The position numbers were made by a program, and so were the translations under genes. The notes beneath the pieces were generated by a model. The model did not search any database. It worked only from the letters and a program-made list of their open reading frames with translations, and was not told the origin of the DNA. Source: Orientallactaga sibirica (Eukaryota > Chordata > Mammalia > Rodentia > Dipodidae). From it: a stretch of 64,000 nt of DNA. The stretch is from contig JAEOAD010000024.1 in NCBI GenBank assembly GCA_036365145.1, positions 15,948,501 to 16,012,500 of the forward strand, in the 5' to 3' direction. This document shows, in pieces, positions 1 through 11,471 of the stretch (positions within the stretch are counted from its first letter, which is position 1; the number at the start of each line of letters is the position of its first letter).

Positions 1-301
1 TTTCCCACTCATTACAACCTTAGGGACCACTCGCTCTGTATGCACTCTGTGGTAAATAAAGTGTCATTATGGGGCACATAACTATAATTAAGTATAATAT
101 CTATATTTGCATAAGTTTTATAAAACATAATGGATGCCTTTGTGGTATGTAACTAGTCATATCAGTGACAAGAAAGTGCACCTTTTAGAACCACAGAATA
201 ATTTTCCACTGGAAGCAAACATAAATATATGTTATATCTTACTTGAAAATATATGCCACGATTTTAAAACACCACTAGTTTAGCTCTTTCATACTTGAAA
301 T

Positions 302-462
302 ATGCCAGGCGTGGTGGCGCAGGCCTTTAATCCCAGCCCTTGGGAGGCAGAGGTAGGAGGATCACTGTGAGTTCAAGGCCACCCTGAGACTACATAGTGA
401 GTTCCAGGTCAGCCTGGGCCAGAGTGCAACCTTACCTCGAAAAACAAAAACAAACAAACAAA
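302..462 (+). mobile_element. B1 SINE (7SL-derived)
   Basis: The body has the B1 order: a GCCAGGCGTGGTGGCG head, CTTTAATCCCAGC, GGCAGAGGTAGGAGGATC, CAGCCTGGGCC and a CTCGAAAAAC tail followed by (CAAA)n. The 12-bp target duplication CATACTTGAAAT lies at 290-301 and 463-474, so both ends are well fixed. Confidence 0.95.
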
Positions 463-486
463 CATACTTGAAATGCCTGATTGGTG

Positions 487-487
<1 letters not shown>

Positions 488-530
<43 letters not shown>

Positions 531-663
531 GTAGGGTCTCACTCTGGCTCAGGCTGACCTGGAATTCACCATGTAGTCTCAGGGTGGCCTCAAACTCTCG
601 GCGATCCTCCTACCTCTGCCTCCCAAGAATTGGATTAAAGGCGTGCACCACCACGCCCAGCTC
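488..663 (-). mobile_element. B1 SINE, reverse, with long poly-T tail
   Basis: A reverse-strand B1 with landmarks GTAGGGTCTCACTCTGG, GAATTCACCATGTAGTCTCAG and GGCGTGCACCACCACGCCC. Its A-tail reads as about 42 T residues at 488-529. The probable target duplication is TGGTGC at 482-487 and 664-669. Together with the forward B1 ending 26 bp upstream it forms an inverted repeat that could fold if transcribed. A 102-codon frame starting at 473 is only poly-Phe read through this tail. Confidence 0.95.
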
Positions 664-1002
664 TGGTGCACTTTTATATGGAATTTGGCGAAGGTTTGGG
701 GGACATAATTCAACCCATTTCAGGCTCTTTATCCTGCATTGCTCTCGCCAGGCATCCCAGATGCTTTCTAACTGCCCTTGAGTAGCTGCACGGCGGCTGG
801 AAAGAATCTACAACAGGGTTGACTAGCCTGTCTTTCAAATCATGACCTGTAGCTCTGCCATTTTTTTTTCTGTTTTCCAAATCAGTTCATGTTTGCACTC
901 GCCTAAATGGGCTTAACATCATCTACCCTCTTTACACAACTCTCAGATCATTTTCTCTCTTCTCTGTTAATTTCCACCACACTGTTTCTCATTGAAACAA
1001 GG
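664..1002. other. Repeat-poor stretch
   Basis: Single-copy-looking DNA between the reverse B1 and a SINE. I recognise no gene or repeat in it. Confidence 0.5.
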
Positions 1003-1217
1003 AAAGAGACCTTAAGAGATGGCTTAGCCATTAAAGGCACTTGCCTGAGAAGTCCAGGTAAACTCATGTTCCATTCTCCAAGTCCCATGTAAGCCAGACA
1101 TACCAGGTCACACATGCACACAAGGAGGTGCGTGGATCTGGAGTTCAATTGCTGTGGCTGGAGACCCTGGCATGCCAATTCCTCCACCCTCTCTCTCAAA
1201 AAAAAAAAAAAAAAAAA
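1003..1217 (+). mobile_element. B2-superfamily (DIP-like) SINE, diverged
   Basis: The head AGAGATGGCTTAGCCATTAAAGGCACTTGCC matches in part the A-box-like TGGCTTAGTGG start of the family. It is followed by AAGCCAGACA, GGATCTGGAGTTCA, GTGGCTGGAGACCCTGGC and a CT-rich then poly-A end. The many substitutions mark it as an old copy. Confidence 0.85.
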
Positions 1218-1800
1218 GCCAGTCTATTGGGCTTGCCTCAAAAATAAATTAATTAATTAATAAATAAATGGAATAAGGAAAGAGCCACAAGCAAAGAATT
1301 CAAGCTATCCAGCACCATCTATAAACAACTTGCACCTAGACCCACATACTTGGCCTCTCTCCTCAGTCTAATGGAAGTGTCTATGCTCCTCTCTTACAGC
1401 AAACTCTCCACTTGTGCACTGTGTCACAAACTTTTGGGGCCATTAACAATTACACCTTTAAAGTTTCTTCCTCATTGCCATGTTTATTGGCTGAAGCACC
1501 ACAGATTCTACTAGCACCAAGGAAAGGGAACTGTGTAGGCGTGAACACCAATAGTGCCAATCACGGAAGCACCCAAGAGACTGGCCCCCAGAGAAAAGGA
1601 AAACGGTGCCTGGTAAGGCTCTCTGTAGTAAAGTAAAATCTATTGCCAATCATTTGAAGAGGCAAACTCCGTCACATACTACACATGTATATTTGCATGA
1701 TTGGTTTCATCTAGAGCAGTGTCTAACGGCATCTATGAAAAGTCAATATGCACAGACTGTTTAGATTACTAATTCCAGTTCTTGAAATCCACTGTTCAGA
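1218..1800. other. Repeat-poor stretch
   Basis: It opens with a short (AATT)n and AAATAAATAA tract near 1240-1268 and then looks unique. The short open frames at 1412-1649 on both strands match no family I know and have no splice context. Confidence 0.5.
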
Positions 1801-2095
1801 AATGCACAGACTGGAATAGATGTACCCAAATGTTCAAAGTAACACTATGGTAACAATAGGATGTGAATAAATATCAAAACACCCCAAATGGAATGAGAAT
1901 TAAATACCATATGTTGCATTAGCATTATGGAGTGTACAGCTATTAAAAATGGATGAGCTCGGGCTGTGTGTACCAAGATAGAAGGGACTTCATAATATGT
2001 TGTTGATAAAAATTTAAAAGCAAGTTGCAAAACAGTGACATCATATAACACTATTTTTAAAAATGTATGCATATACATCTACTTGCCTATGCATC
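1801..2095 (+). mobile_element. Ancient L1 (L1M/HAL1-like) 3' fragment
   Basis: The words GATGTACCCAAATGTTC, ACAGCTATTAAAAATGG and AAGCAAGTTGCAAAACAGT, in this order, are typical of the 3' end of old mammalian L1 or HAL1 elements. It is heavily mutated and non-coding. The family assignment is from memory of consensus words. Confidence 0.7.
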
Positions 2096-2384
2096 CATTC
2101 ATCTATTTTTTGCAAGCTTTAATGAGTAAGCAGATACCCTGCAGATTGCTAACAATTTCTTATTAGTTGGATATTTATAGCACACCAGTGCCATTTGCAT
2201 ATTTCATATAATTTTTAGTCTTTACAACACAGTGATTTTTGCATAGTGTACATAAGGACGGTGCTTATTTTTCCATTAATACACTCTGTCAAATGAGGAT
2301 ACTTTCCTTCCATGCCCAGTTTCATCAAGTGGATATAACTTTTATTCACATGTGTTCTCAGACATTAATTCCACATTTCAATAC

Positions 2385-2565
2385 CATTCCTACAGAAATA
2401 CATGCACTAGAATATATGTATACAAATGATTAATAATATTCTATGGTAATCATCAAAGTTAAGAGTACTCAAGGAGCACTGAGAGAGATCTAAATACATT
2501 GTGGTACATAGTCATTACGAATGTGTGGCTATTAAAAAGCACATCCTTTTCTGCATTTCTGGCTA
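2385..2565 (+). mobile_element. Ancient L1 3' fragment
   Basis: TACATTGTGGTACATAGTCATTACGAATGTGTGGCTATTAAAAAG resembles in spaced form the L1 segment with TGGTACAT and CAGCTATTAAAAAG. It may be the same element as 1801-2095 after rearrangement or a second insertion. Confidence 0.5.
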
Positions 2566-2831
2566 TGATGTTTTCCTTTTAATAAACTGATGCCTCCATT
2601 TGCTAATATTTTATTTTGCATCTTCACGTCTTAAATGTAAGGAAAATTCACCCAAGTACTAACTTTGGCTAATGGCATTATGACTGGGTTTTGGTATTAA
2701 GATAATCTGATTACATTGAAAAAGTAACCTGCCTTTCTTTGCTTTCTAATGATTTTGTGTTGCAATATACTATGAGAATTAACTTTTCCTTTAAAGTCAT
2801 GAAAACTGTGGCGTAAAACACATACGGGTGT

Positions 2832-4680
2832 TGTGGTGGTTTGTTTCAGGTGTCCACCATAAACTTAGGTCTTCTGAATGCTAGGTTCCCAGCTGATGGA
2901 GATTTGGGAAATAACACCTCCTGGAAGCAGTGTATTGTTGGGGGTGGGATTATGGGTATTACAGCCAGTTTCCCCTTGTCAGTGGTTGGCACTCTCTCCT
3001 GTTCCTATTATCCACCTTATGTTGGCTAGGGTTGATGTCCACTCTCTGCTCGTGCCATTGTTTATTCTGTCATCATGGAGCTACCCCTCGAGTCTGTAAG
3101 CCTTTTTTCCCACAAGCTTCTCTTGGTAGCAATGCCAACCTGACTGCAACAGTAATTAATGTTGGTACAAAACAGTGGTGTCATTTCCTGCTAGACACCT
3201 GACTGTGTGGCTTTGGCCTTGTGGAGCTGATTTTCAAGAGGAATGTGGGAGAATTTAAAACCTTGGCCTGAGAGATGCCTTGCAGTTCTGTAAGTACAGC
3301 TTGATGGACTATTCTGGTCTGAGTTGAAAGACCTGAATGCAGTAAGAACTATGGACTGTGTGGTTTAGCTTATGAGGGTGAAAAAGAACTTTTCTTGGAT
3401 TGGGCTAGAAGCAGTTTGTGTGAGAGGCTTGCTGTTATGCCTGTGTCCTGAGGCCTTGTGCAGGGTTGCAGTGTGTAGAAATGGACTGATGTGAGCAGAG
3501 GGCTATGGCACAGAAAAAATGAAATCTTTGAGCCAAAACTTCTTCCCATTCAGCTGCAATTATATGAGAGATTACAGCCACTGAGATTGGACCAGCTGAC
3601 ATGCAATGGGATGACAGAAAAAAGACAATCTTTTGAAAGAGGCTGAATGGTGAAAAAGCATCCTATTCTTCAAAGTCTGTTTTATCCTCCCCCCACCCCG
3701 GATTAATAAACAGGCACCCTACCTGGTATTATGGAGTATAAGAAATACAGAAAAGAGAGTGTAATTGAGTGTGCAAGCCAGTCTTGTGTTTTGGAAAAGG
3801 CCATGGGCTATGTGAAGCAAGTTTGCTGGATGCCTTCATGGAGACCCAATGGGGCCATGAGGATGAACCGTGGGTTGCAGCGGAGACCCAGTGGAGATGC
3901 CAGGACCATGAGATGACTGCTAAGGAGAGCTGCTGGCCCCAGATGAAGTTTTCCAGGACTGTGAGTAGCCTAGCTGGAGGGGTGGAATTGGAACTCCAGA
4001 GACTTGTTGCTGGTTAGAATTATTGGACTTGGAGATTTGTCACAGACTAGAGTTGTTGGACTTGAATTACAGAGTTTGATGTTTGCCCTGGTTGTTTTAA
4101 ATCTTGTATTGGCTGAATATTTCTTTCCTATGCCCAATGCCATCTTTTGCAGTGGGAATGTGTATTCTGTGCCATTATAGGTTTGGGGGTTAGTTTTTTG
4201 GTATCCTGGCTCAGTTAAAAGACTTTGGATTATAGGGATGTTTGAACATCATTAGGATTGATAAAAATAGGAGGACTTTTAAAGTTGGACTGAATGCATT
4301 GTATTTTACATCATGGATAGTTATCAGCTTATGAGTGTCAAAAGCAAAATGTGGTAGTTTGTTTCAGGTGTCCCCATAAACTTAGGTGTTCTGAATGCTA
4401 GATTCTCAGCTGATGGAGATTTGGAATTGATGTCTCCTGGAGGCAGTGTATTATTGGGGGTGGGCTTATGTGCATTGTAGCCAGTTTCCCCTTGCCAGAG
4501 GTTGGCATGCTCTCCTCTTCCTGTTGGCCAGGGGGTGTTGTCCACCCTCTGCTCATGCCATCATTTCCCCCTGCTATCATGGAGTTTCCCCTCGAGCCTG
4601 TAAACCAAAATAAACCCTTTTCCCCACAAGCTGCTCTTGGTCGGGTGATTACTGTCAGCAATGCGAACCTGACTACAACA
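2832..4680 (+). mobile_element. MaLR (ERVL-MaLR) provirus, copy 1
   Basis: This is a complete LTR-internal-LTR structure. The 5' LTR is 2832-3151 and the 3' LTR 4350-4680. Both begin TGTGGT and end in CAACA, and share CATAAACTTAGG, AGCTGATGGAGATTTGG, AGCCAGTTTCCCCTTG and CCTCGAG. An AATAAA at 4609-4614 lies in the 3' LTR; the 5' LTR has lost it. The internal part is only about 1.2 kb and contains CCTGACTGTGTGGCTTTGG, the MaLR-style start. There is no recognisable pol. Sense frames at 3731-4017 are under 85 codons. The flanks GGTGT and AGTGG agree at 3 of 5 bases, so the target duplication is uncertain. The LTRs differ at many sites, so this is an old copy. Confidence 0.9.
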
Positions 4681-4683
4681 AGT

Positions 4684-4955
4684 GGGGATGACAGCTCAGT
4701 CAACAAAATATTTACCATGCAAGCATGAGGACCTGGCTCTCCTTCTTACTGTATCTAAAAATAAGTAAGATGATGAGTGATGGAGGTAAACTCCCCTTCA
4801 TAGATCTCAAGCCTTCACATATACACATCCATGTATACCCACACACATACACAAATGCACACCCACAAGTACATGCATGCATGAATGTGCATGCATGTAC
4901 ATGTGTCCACACATGTGCACACACACACACACACACACACTCACACACGTGCCTG
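4684..4955 (+). mobile_element. B4-like SINE plus terminal (CA)n
   Basis: The head ACAGCTCAGTCAACAAAATATTTACCATGCAAGCATGAGGACCTGG is, in spaced form, the tRNA-like start seen in rodent B4/ID-type elements. The 3' end has the CACATACACA-rich tail of that family and a pure (CA) run at about 4917-4940. It abuts the MaLR 3' LTR. Confidence 0.65.
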
Positions 4956-5023
4956 GGTGGTTTTGATCCCTCTCATTGGGCATCTCAATTCTATAGTAAT
5001 GGCGAACAAACATAAATACACTA

Positions 5024-5150
5024 TGCCAGGTATGGTGGCACACACCTTTCGTCAGGAAGAAGAAGTAAAAGGATCTGAGGTCACTCTGAGATTACATAGT
5101 GAATGTCAGGTCAGAGGTCAGCCTGGGCTCGAGCGAGACCCTACCTCAAG
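5024..5150 (+). mobile_element. B1 SINE, diverged
   Basis: GCCAGGTATGGTGGCACACACCTTTC, CACTCTGAGATTACATAGTGA and CAGCCTGGGCTCGAGCGAGACC follow the B1 order. There is a small internal duplication of AGGTCAG. It is followed directly by a purine-rich tail. Confidence 0.85.
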
Positions 5151-5243
5151 AAAGAAAGCAAGAAAGCAAGAAAGCAAGCAAGCAAGAAAGAAAGAAAGAA
5201 AAAGAGATAAAGAAAAAAAGAAAAAGAAAGAAAAAACACTGAA
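5147..5243 (+). repeat. (GAAA)n / (GCAA)n purine tract
   Basis: An AAGAAAGC and GAAA-type simple repeat of about 95 bp, grown from the A-tail of the B1 just upstream. Nearly all bases on this strand are purines. Confidence 0.9.
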
Positions 5244-5734
5244 AAGAGATGAATGAAAAGTTCTGAATTTGGAGAAAACTCATTTTGTAAGAGCCTCGCA
5301 ATGAAAGACACATTCTGAGGTCAAACTTAGAATGCAGAGAATTTGCTTGCACAGCCCACAGTGGAATAGACAAAGCAATAATGATATGTGGAACCTTGGG
5401 GAGGGCAGGAGAAGATATGTCCTACAAGTCTGATAATTACCAGTGACTCCAAATGGCAGGGATGGAGCCAGGTAATCTCAGGGCTCCTGAATTTAACTCA
5501 AAATTACTTTACTTTGGTAGTAGAAGTCATGGAGACAAAGCTTATGGGAATTCTGTCTCATTCAATGAAACAGAAAAGAAATCCAAACAATACTTCATGG
5601 TTTTTATCATATTCGCTGGACATTATCTTTGAATACTATTATATATGTCTCCCATAAACCATCTTGACACCACTACCCTGATCTTTCCTTTCTCCAAGAA
5701 CAGGAGGTCTTAGTAGCACATGTTTGAGTGATAA
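5244..5734. other. Repeat-poor stretch
   Basis: No repeat or gene recognised. The short open frames here have no family resemblance. Confidence 0.5.
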
Positions 5735-6085
5735 TCAATTTTAGATGGGTATGTGTGTGAGTGTATTATGTGGCATTCATCTGTGTACACGTGTGCATAC
5801 ACACCCATGCATGCATGTAGAGGCCAGAGTTCTATGCTGGGTGCTTTCCTCAGTCACTTTCTACCTTATTTTTCCAAGACAAGGACCTGCACTGACTTGG
5901 TTAGGTTAGCTAGCTAGCTAGCAAACCGCAAGGATCCTTTGTTTACAACTTCTCAACTTCTGGGATTAATAGGCATGCACTGGCACACCCAGCTTTTATG
6001 TGGGTTCTGGGTATCTCAATTCACATCTTCACACCTTACAGGCATGGTAAAGACCCACCCATGGATGCATCTCCCCAGCCCCAAT
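5735..6085 (-). mobile_element. B4-like composite SINE, reverse
   Basis: The order on this strand is a CA/TG-rich segment, TAGAGGCCAGAG, TGCTTTCCTCAGTCACTTTC, CCAAGACAAGG, GGGATTAATAGGCATGCACTGGCACACCCAGC and then GCATCTCCCCAGCCCC. That is a B1-like middle flanked by a tRNA-like end, as in rodent B4. A TAGC tetramer run lies at 5909-5924. Similar copies lie at 27690, 33420 and 40245. Confidence 0.7.
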
Positions 6086-6661
6086 TATATTATACATTTT
6101 TAATAAATATTCTACTTTTGAGTAATTTTAGATTTGGGGAAATTTGCAAGGCTAACCCAGAAAGTGCATACATACTTTCTCCCAGTTCCTCTCCTGTTCA
6201 CAAACTAGTGAGGTGCTTCTTACAGAATCCCTGTAACCTACTATGAGGCTTCAGACAGAGTTGTCATTTACATCAATGCCACTGGAAGACACGACAGAGG
6301 GCTCAGCTGTATGCCCTGCAAACTTAATCACTTTTAACATCAACAAAAGCAAGTGAAGTGGGCTTATTTAGTTTTTCCTTGGTAACACTTTCCAATTTGG
6401 AGTGAAACTCTGAGCTGAATACTGCAGAGGCATGTTGGCTGTCGCATTGTAAGCTATCCAGCTGCCCATGGTATGGACCTGCCTTGTCACTGTGGAGATC
6501 AACCCTGACTCCTTGGCTAAGCTAGTGTCTTTCAGATTTTGCCACTGTGAAGTCATTTTCCCTTTTTCAATTTCTTTATAAGCCAGGCACTACACACACC
6601 CAACAGTCCAAAGATAAAGAATTAAGCTCCACCTCCTGAAATTTGGAATTCTGTAAGGGAA
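6086..6661. other. Repeat-poor stretch between MaLR proviruses
   Basis: No repeat or gene recognised. A 62-codon reverse frame at 6368-6556 has no known relatives. Confidence 0.5.
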
Positions 6662-6666
6662 GGAAT

Positions 6667-8429
6667 TGTGGGGTTTGAATCAGACGTCTCACATCAATTC
6701 ATTTGTTTTGAATGGTTTGTTCCCAGCTGATGACAACTTGGGAGGTGGAGACTTGCTAGAGAAGGCATATTCTTGGGGGTGAAAATAGAGGTATTAGAGC
6801 AAACTCCCTCTTGCCAGAATTTGGCTCACTCTTGTGCTGCTGTTTTCTGTCTGCTGTGGCAGAGATGATGTCCAGCCTTTGCTCATGCCATGCTTTCCCC
6901 CACCATCATGAATATTCCCCCAAGACTATAAGCCAACATGAAAACCTTTCCTCCCATCAGATGCTTTTGGTCAGGTGTTTCATCCCAGCAACACAAAGGT
7001 AACTGCAACAGAATATTGTTTCAGAGGAGTGGAGTTGTTGCTTCTAGAAACCTGACAGTGTGGCTTTTGGCCTTTTGATACTGATTTGTAAGAAAAATGT
7101 GGAAGGATTTGAAAACTTGGTCTAAGAGATGCTTTGCAATGCTGAAGTCAGAGTTTGAGAGACCTAACTGGAAAAAGAACTGTGGATGGTATAGGATCGG
7201 CTTATGAGGGGAAGAAAGAGCTTTGTCCAGACGGGGCTAGAAGGAGTTTGTGTTAAGAGGCATGTTGTGTTCTGCACATGTCCTGAGAACTTGAGCAGAG
7301 TTGAATTTAGCAGAAATGGACTGGTATGAGCAAATGAACAGGGGAAAGAAAGTAAGTTTTGGGCAAAAGATATAAGCCCTGTTCAGCTTCAATTGAGAGA
7401 TTACCACCACTGATACAGGACCAGCAGTTTTGCATTGGAGCAGCAGGAAGAATGCTGACTCTTTTAAAAGTAGGAGGTGATAATGCTGAAGGAGTTTCCT
7501 GGCTCTTCAAAGTATTCTTTATTCTTCATTGACTTGACTATTTGGTATCCTACCTGATAGTACAGGAGTATGACAAATGCAGGGAAAGAAGGGTTATTAG
7601 CTGTGCAAAATGGTTTTGTTGGAGATGGCCACTGGGAAAAGTGAGGCAGAGTTGTTGGAATCCCTCCTTGGAGCAGAGCTATGAGGATAAACCAAGGGGT
7701 TGCAGTGGAGACCCCAGGATTATTGATATGCCACAATTCAGAGAAGCTGCCAAAGAGAGCTGCCATCTCAGTATGGATTGATCCCTGGGCTGTGAAAGCC
7801 CAGTTAGAGGGGCAGAATTTGAATACCAGAGACTTCATTATGAGTCTTAGGTGGCCAGGAAACTGCAGGATTTGATGTTTGCCCCCTGTTTGTTTTAGAT
7901 CTTGCATTTGATTCAATCTTTGCCTTGCATTGTCATCTTTTCAATGCCATTATATAGTTTTTGGTTTTACAGACTCACAGTTAAAAGTCTTTGTTCACTG
8001 TTTGGAATGACAAAAACCATGGGAACTTTTAAAGTTGGACTGAATGCACTATATTTTATATCATACATAATTGTGAGTTTATGGTGACCAGGGATAGAAT
8101 GTGGTAGTTTGAACCAGATATCCCCTATAAACTCATGAGTTTTGAATACTTGGTCCCTAGCTGATGACAATTTGGGGAGTGGAGATTTGCTGGGGGAGGT
8201 GTGTTACTGGAGTTATATAGCCAGTTCCCTCTTGCCAAATATTGGCTTACTCTCCTGTTGCTGTTTTCCACATCCCATGGCAGAAGTGATATCCAACCTC
8301 TACTCATGCCACACTTTCCTCTGCCAGCTTCCCCTTGAATCTGTAAGTCATAATAAAAACCTTTCTTCCCATTGGCTGCTTTTGATTGATCAGGTGTTTA
8401 ATTGTAGTTACACAAAGTTAACTGCAACA
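6667..8429 (+). mobile_element. MaLR provirus, copy 2 (same family as copy 1)
   Basis: The 5' LTR is 6667-7010 and the 3' LTR 8100-8429. Both contain AGCTGATGACAA, TTGGGGAGTGGAGA-type words, CTCATGCCA and end AACTGCAACA. AATAAA is at 8352-8357 in the 3' LTR. The internal part (7011-8099) opens with AAACCTGACAGTGTGGCTTTTGG and aligns by eye with that of copy 1. The flanks GGAAT (6662-6666) and GGAAG (8430-8434) agree at 4 of 5 bases, as expected for the 5-bp duplication of this class. A 150-codon reverse frame at 7464-7916 is antisense to the internal region and overlaps sense frames, so it is not a gene. No enzyme motifs are seen. Confidence 0.9.
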
Positions 8430-8447
8430 GGAAGATAGCCCTGTCTT

Positions 8448-8610
8448 TCTCACTGATTTATTTATTCAATCCTATATTTATACAAGTATAGTCACATGGA
8501 TACTATTTTATTCTTTGGATTATAATTAACTTCTATGTTTGTTTCTCAAAGTTCACATTACTTTAAAAGGCATATGTCTTACTAATCTACATCAACCCTC
8601 ATGTGTTCGC
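8448..8610 (-). mobile_element. Possible ancient L1 fragment
   Basis: GATACTATTTTATTCTTTGG followed by TTATAATTAA resembles an old L1 segment read in reverse. Weak match, judged by eye only. Confidence 0.3.
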
Positions 8611-8858
8611 CACTATAAGATTGTAATCTTCTAGCCTAAACACAAAGTGATTACAATTCTCTTTTTCTTTGCTCTAAAGTATCCACTTCAAATAACTGAA
8701 TATGGTTAATGTTTGTTAGATACTTGCTTATAGATGATGACAAGAGGGACAAAAAAGATGGTAGACTACAGATGTTTCTGTTTACTACAAGGTACATATA
8801 TATGAAAGCCATCTCAGCTAGATAATTTTCTTGCCCTAATAACAATTGAGAAATGAAA

Positions 8859-9028
8859 GGCACAGGCTGTGTGTAGTCATGAATATCTGTAATTCCAGCA
8901 CTCAGAAAGCAGAGACAAGAGGATTCCCAGCATGATGGCACAACCTGTAATGACACACTCAAGAGATAGGGGAAGGAAGATCAGGAGATCATGAGTTAAA
9001 GGCCAGCTTTATCAACCTAGTGAGAGGA
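8859..9028 (+). mobile_element. Old B1- or B4-like SINE
   Basis: AGGCTGTGTGTAGTCATGAATATCTGTAATTCCAGCACTC, in spaced form, resembles a B1 head. It is followed by GCAGAGACAAGAGGATTC and a partial second copy (GATGGCACAACCTGTAATGACA, then AGATCATGAGTTAAAGGCCAGC). The two half-copies suggest a dimer or a nested insertion. Confidence 0.5.
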
Positions 9029-9042
9029 AGAGAAGAGAAAGG

Positions 9043-9244
9043 GAGAGGGTTGGAGAGATTGCTTAGTGGTTAAGGCACTTGCCTGTGAAGCCTAAAGACC
9101 CAGGTTCAATTCTCCAGGTCCCATATAAGCCAGATGCACAAGGCGTCACCTGTGTCTCTTTGTTTGCAGTCACCAGAGGCCCTGATGCACCAATGTTTTT
9201 CTCTCTCTCCTCTCTCTGTCTCAAATAAAAATAAATTTTTAAAA
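9043..9244 (+). mobile_element. B2-superfamily SINE, short subtype
   Basis: The head is GGTTGGAGAGATTGCTTAGTGGTTAAGGCACTTGCC in spaced form, then GGTTCAATTCTCC (B-box-like), TAAGCCAGATGCACAAGG and an AAATAAAAATAAA tail. The target duplication AGAGAAGAGAAAGG lies at 9029-9042 and 9245-9258. Confidence 0.95.
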
Positions 9245-9258
9245 AGAGAAGAGAAAGG

Positions 9259-11471
9259 AAGAGAGAAAGTAAAGTAGAGGGAGGACAGAGGGAGGGATGA
9301 AGGGAAGAATCAGAGAGGGGAAACATGAGGACAATATAATCTCATATGAGTAAAAAAACATTTTCAAGAGAACTCTCAGAGGCGAAGAGCTGTTTATGTC
9401 AAAGCTTGTTTTCCACTTAATATAAGCCTTGACTTTCTTCATTCTACAATGTCTCATCTATGACACTCTGGCCTTTCCTATAAAACTTCCTATTTTTTAA
9501 AAGAGCCACATATTATAGAAAGCACAGCCCTAAAGATTAATTTCAAATCAACATAAAATTTTTAAATAACATTTATCCAACACAAAAAGGAAACCCTGTA
9601 AATTTTAATTACCCTAATTTTATTTTTAAAAAGGTTATTATTGCAATAATCCATTCCAAAGCTGCATATACTAATGAGATAAACACACTATTCTGATATT
9701 TGAGAGCTCTTGACCCTAATGTACTAGAGATGTGAGATTGTCTAATTAGGATTCACACCGTTGTGTGCTATTATATTTATCAGCCGAGGGATGTGTTTGT
9801 AAATTCCTTCCTGTGAGCAAAATGCCAAGTGCTTGGAGGCCAAGTCTAACAGTCAAAATGTAGCAGAATATTAAGTAATTACAGAACAAAATGAGGTGGT
9901 ATATTCCACAATTACTGCAAGCAAAGCATTTATCTTTGGCTCTCAGACATCTAGGCTATCTATTTAAGCACTGACCAGTTCCATAGAGAAATGATATTGG
10001 GTTACATATACTTATTAAGATAAATTTTAATAAGCTTACTTATTATTTATTACAATTGAGAAAACACAAGCTAACTCTTGAGAAAAATCATTACATCATA
10101 ATTGGAATCAGAAAACAAGGGGAACATTCCTGAACAAACCTGAACCTGTTTGCATGTGCTGGGACAGGTCTCACACAAGTCTTCTTTTCGTCTTTTGTAT
10201 TTGAGGTCATCAGGTTTGCAAAGTTCCTAGCCCGAGAAAAGATTAATTTTCTAATAGATCTTGAAATAGGCTCTACTATTTCCCCACAAGGTCAAAAACC
10301 AGTTGTCCATTTGTACACTGACAGCTTCGGTGGACATTATTTTCTCCACCTGCTCCCCAATGAACACAATGATTTACGTAAAATGAAAGCCCTGCATCTT
10401 TCTTTTTCTGTCATCCATCTGTGATGTTCCCAGGAAGGGCAACATTAAAACAACATCTGTTAAGTATGTCTCCTGGAAAGGAAGATTCCTCACCCCTAAC
10501 CACCCAAGTGAGCAAGACACTATTATTCTCTCTTGCACAAGAGTGCAGGTATTCCATGTGGATGGTGGGGGTGGGGTGGGAGGGTGGAGAGACTCCAACA
10601 GATCCCCACATAGGCAGCACTCACACTTCTTGCTCCTTTCTTTGCATTTACTTCAAAGCAGTTTCATCTGGCCATTGGGAGACATCAGAGGAGAGACTCG
10701 GTCGTGGCAAGAACACTGCCTTTTGCCTCAGCAAAGCCTCAGGGATGAAAGAGGCACTATTCGTCACCGATTGAAATTCTAGTTTGTTCCAGTGAGCAGC
10801 TGAAAGAAAATTGTTTGTTTGGGGAAGCCAGGAGTGAAGGTGACGATGTCAGAAACCAGAAGAATGTGGCTCTGAGCCAATTACCCAGCTCTCTTGCACT
10901 TCTGTAAACAGAGAGCCAAGAAAGAGCTGTGTCTTTGGGGACCACGCCTCTCTGCCCAGTTTCCATCACTTCTGAAGTGCTCTGTTTCAAAGGGTTCTTT
11001 AGAAAGGTGAAGAAAATATCTGATTATGGTTGCTGAAGAATACTTATGTGAGGAATTTTCTTCTGAAGATTACTTGATCAAATACATTTGGCAAGTTATT
11101 TCACCATAAATTGACATAGATAAGCCAAGGCTGGTCAGGATGCATTCTGTTTGTGTTTTTCCAATGTTAAATCAAAGTAATCACAGCAACTGGAAGTATA
11201 GACGTTATATTCATTTTCATAGTTTCAGAGAGCAGAGTGCTAACCATTATATCATGAGACACTTTCCTTTTCATATTTTAATTACCATTTACCATAGACA
11301 AAGCTTTTCTCTATCCGGGCACTTAACTGCTATTTATAATTACTATATATCTATTACAGGTAAACAGCTCATCTTGCAATATTTGAAATTATAATTTAAG
11401 TGGAAATAAAATTATCTTTTGCCACAAAGGCACATAAAATGGGTTAAGGCTGTAATTATAGCTCTTCAAAT
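9259..11471. other. Repeat-poor block, candidate conserved noncoding DNA
   Basis: About 2.2 kb with no repeat that I recognise. It is purine-rich at 9259-9330. The stretch 9760-10000 has the compact, AT-rich, repeat-free look of vertebrate conserved noncoding elements (for example TATTAAGTAATTACAG). Open frames at 10411-10782 overlap on both strands and are not convincing. Conservation is untested. Confidence 0.45.

Noticed and set aside
473..781. 102-codon forward frame
   Set aside because: Poly-Phe from the poly-T tail of a reverse B1 followed by B1 sequence.
4712..5043. Cys/Val- and His/Thr-rich frames
   Set aside because: Produced by the TG/CA repeat at the end of the B4-like SINE.
7464..7916. 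150-codon reverse frame
   Set aside because: Antisense to the MaLR internal region and overlapping sense frames; no family resemblance.
9043..9244. SINE heads as tRNA genes
   Set aside because: A- and B-box-like words are present, but there is no cloverleaf with acceptor stem; they are tRNA-derived SINEs.
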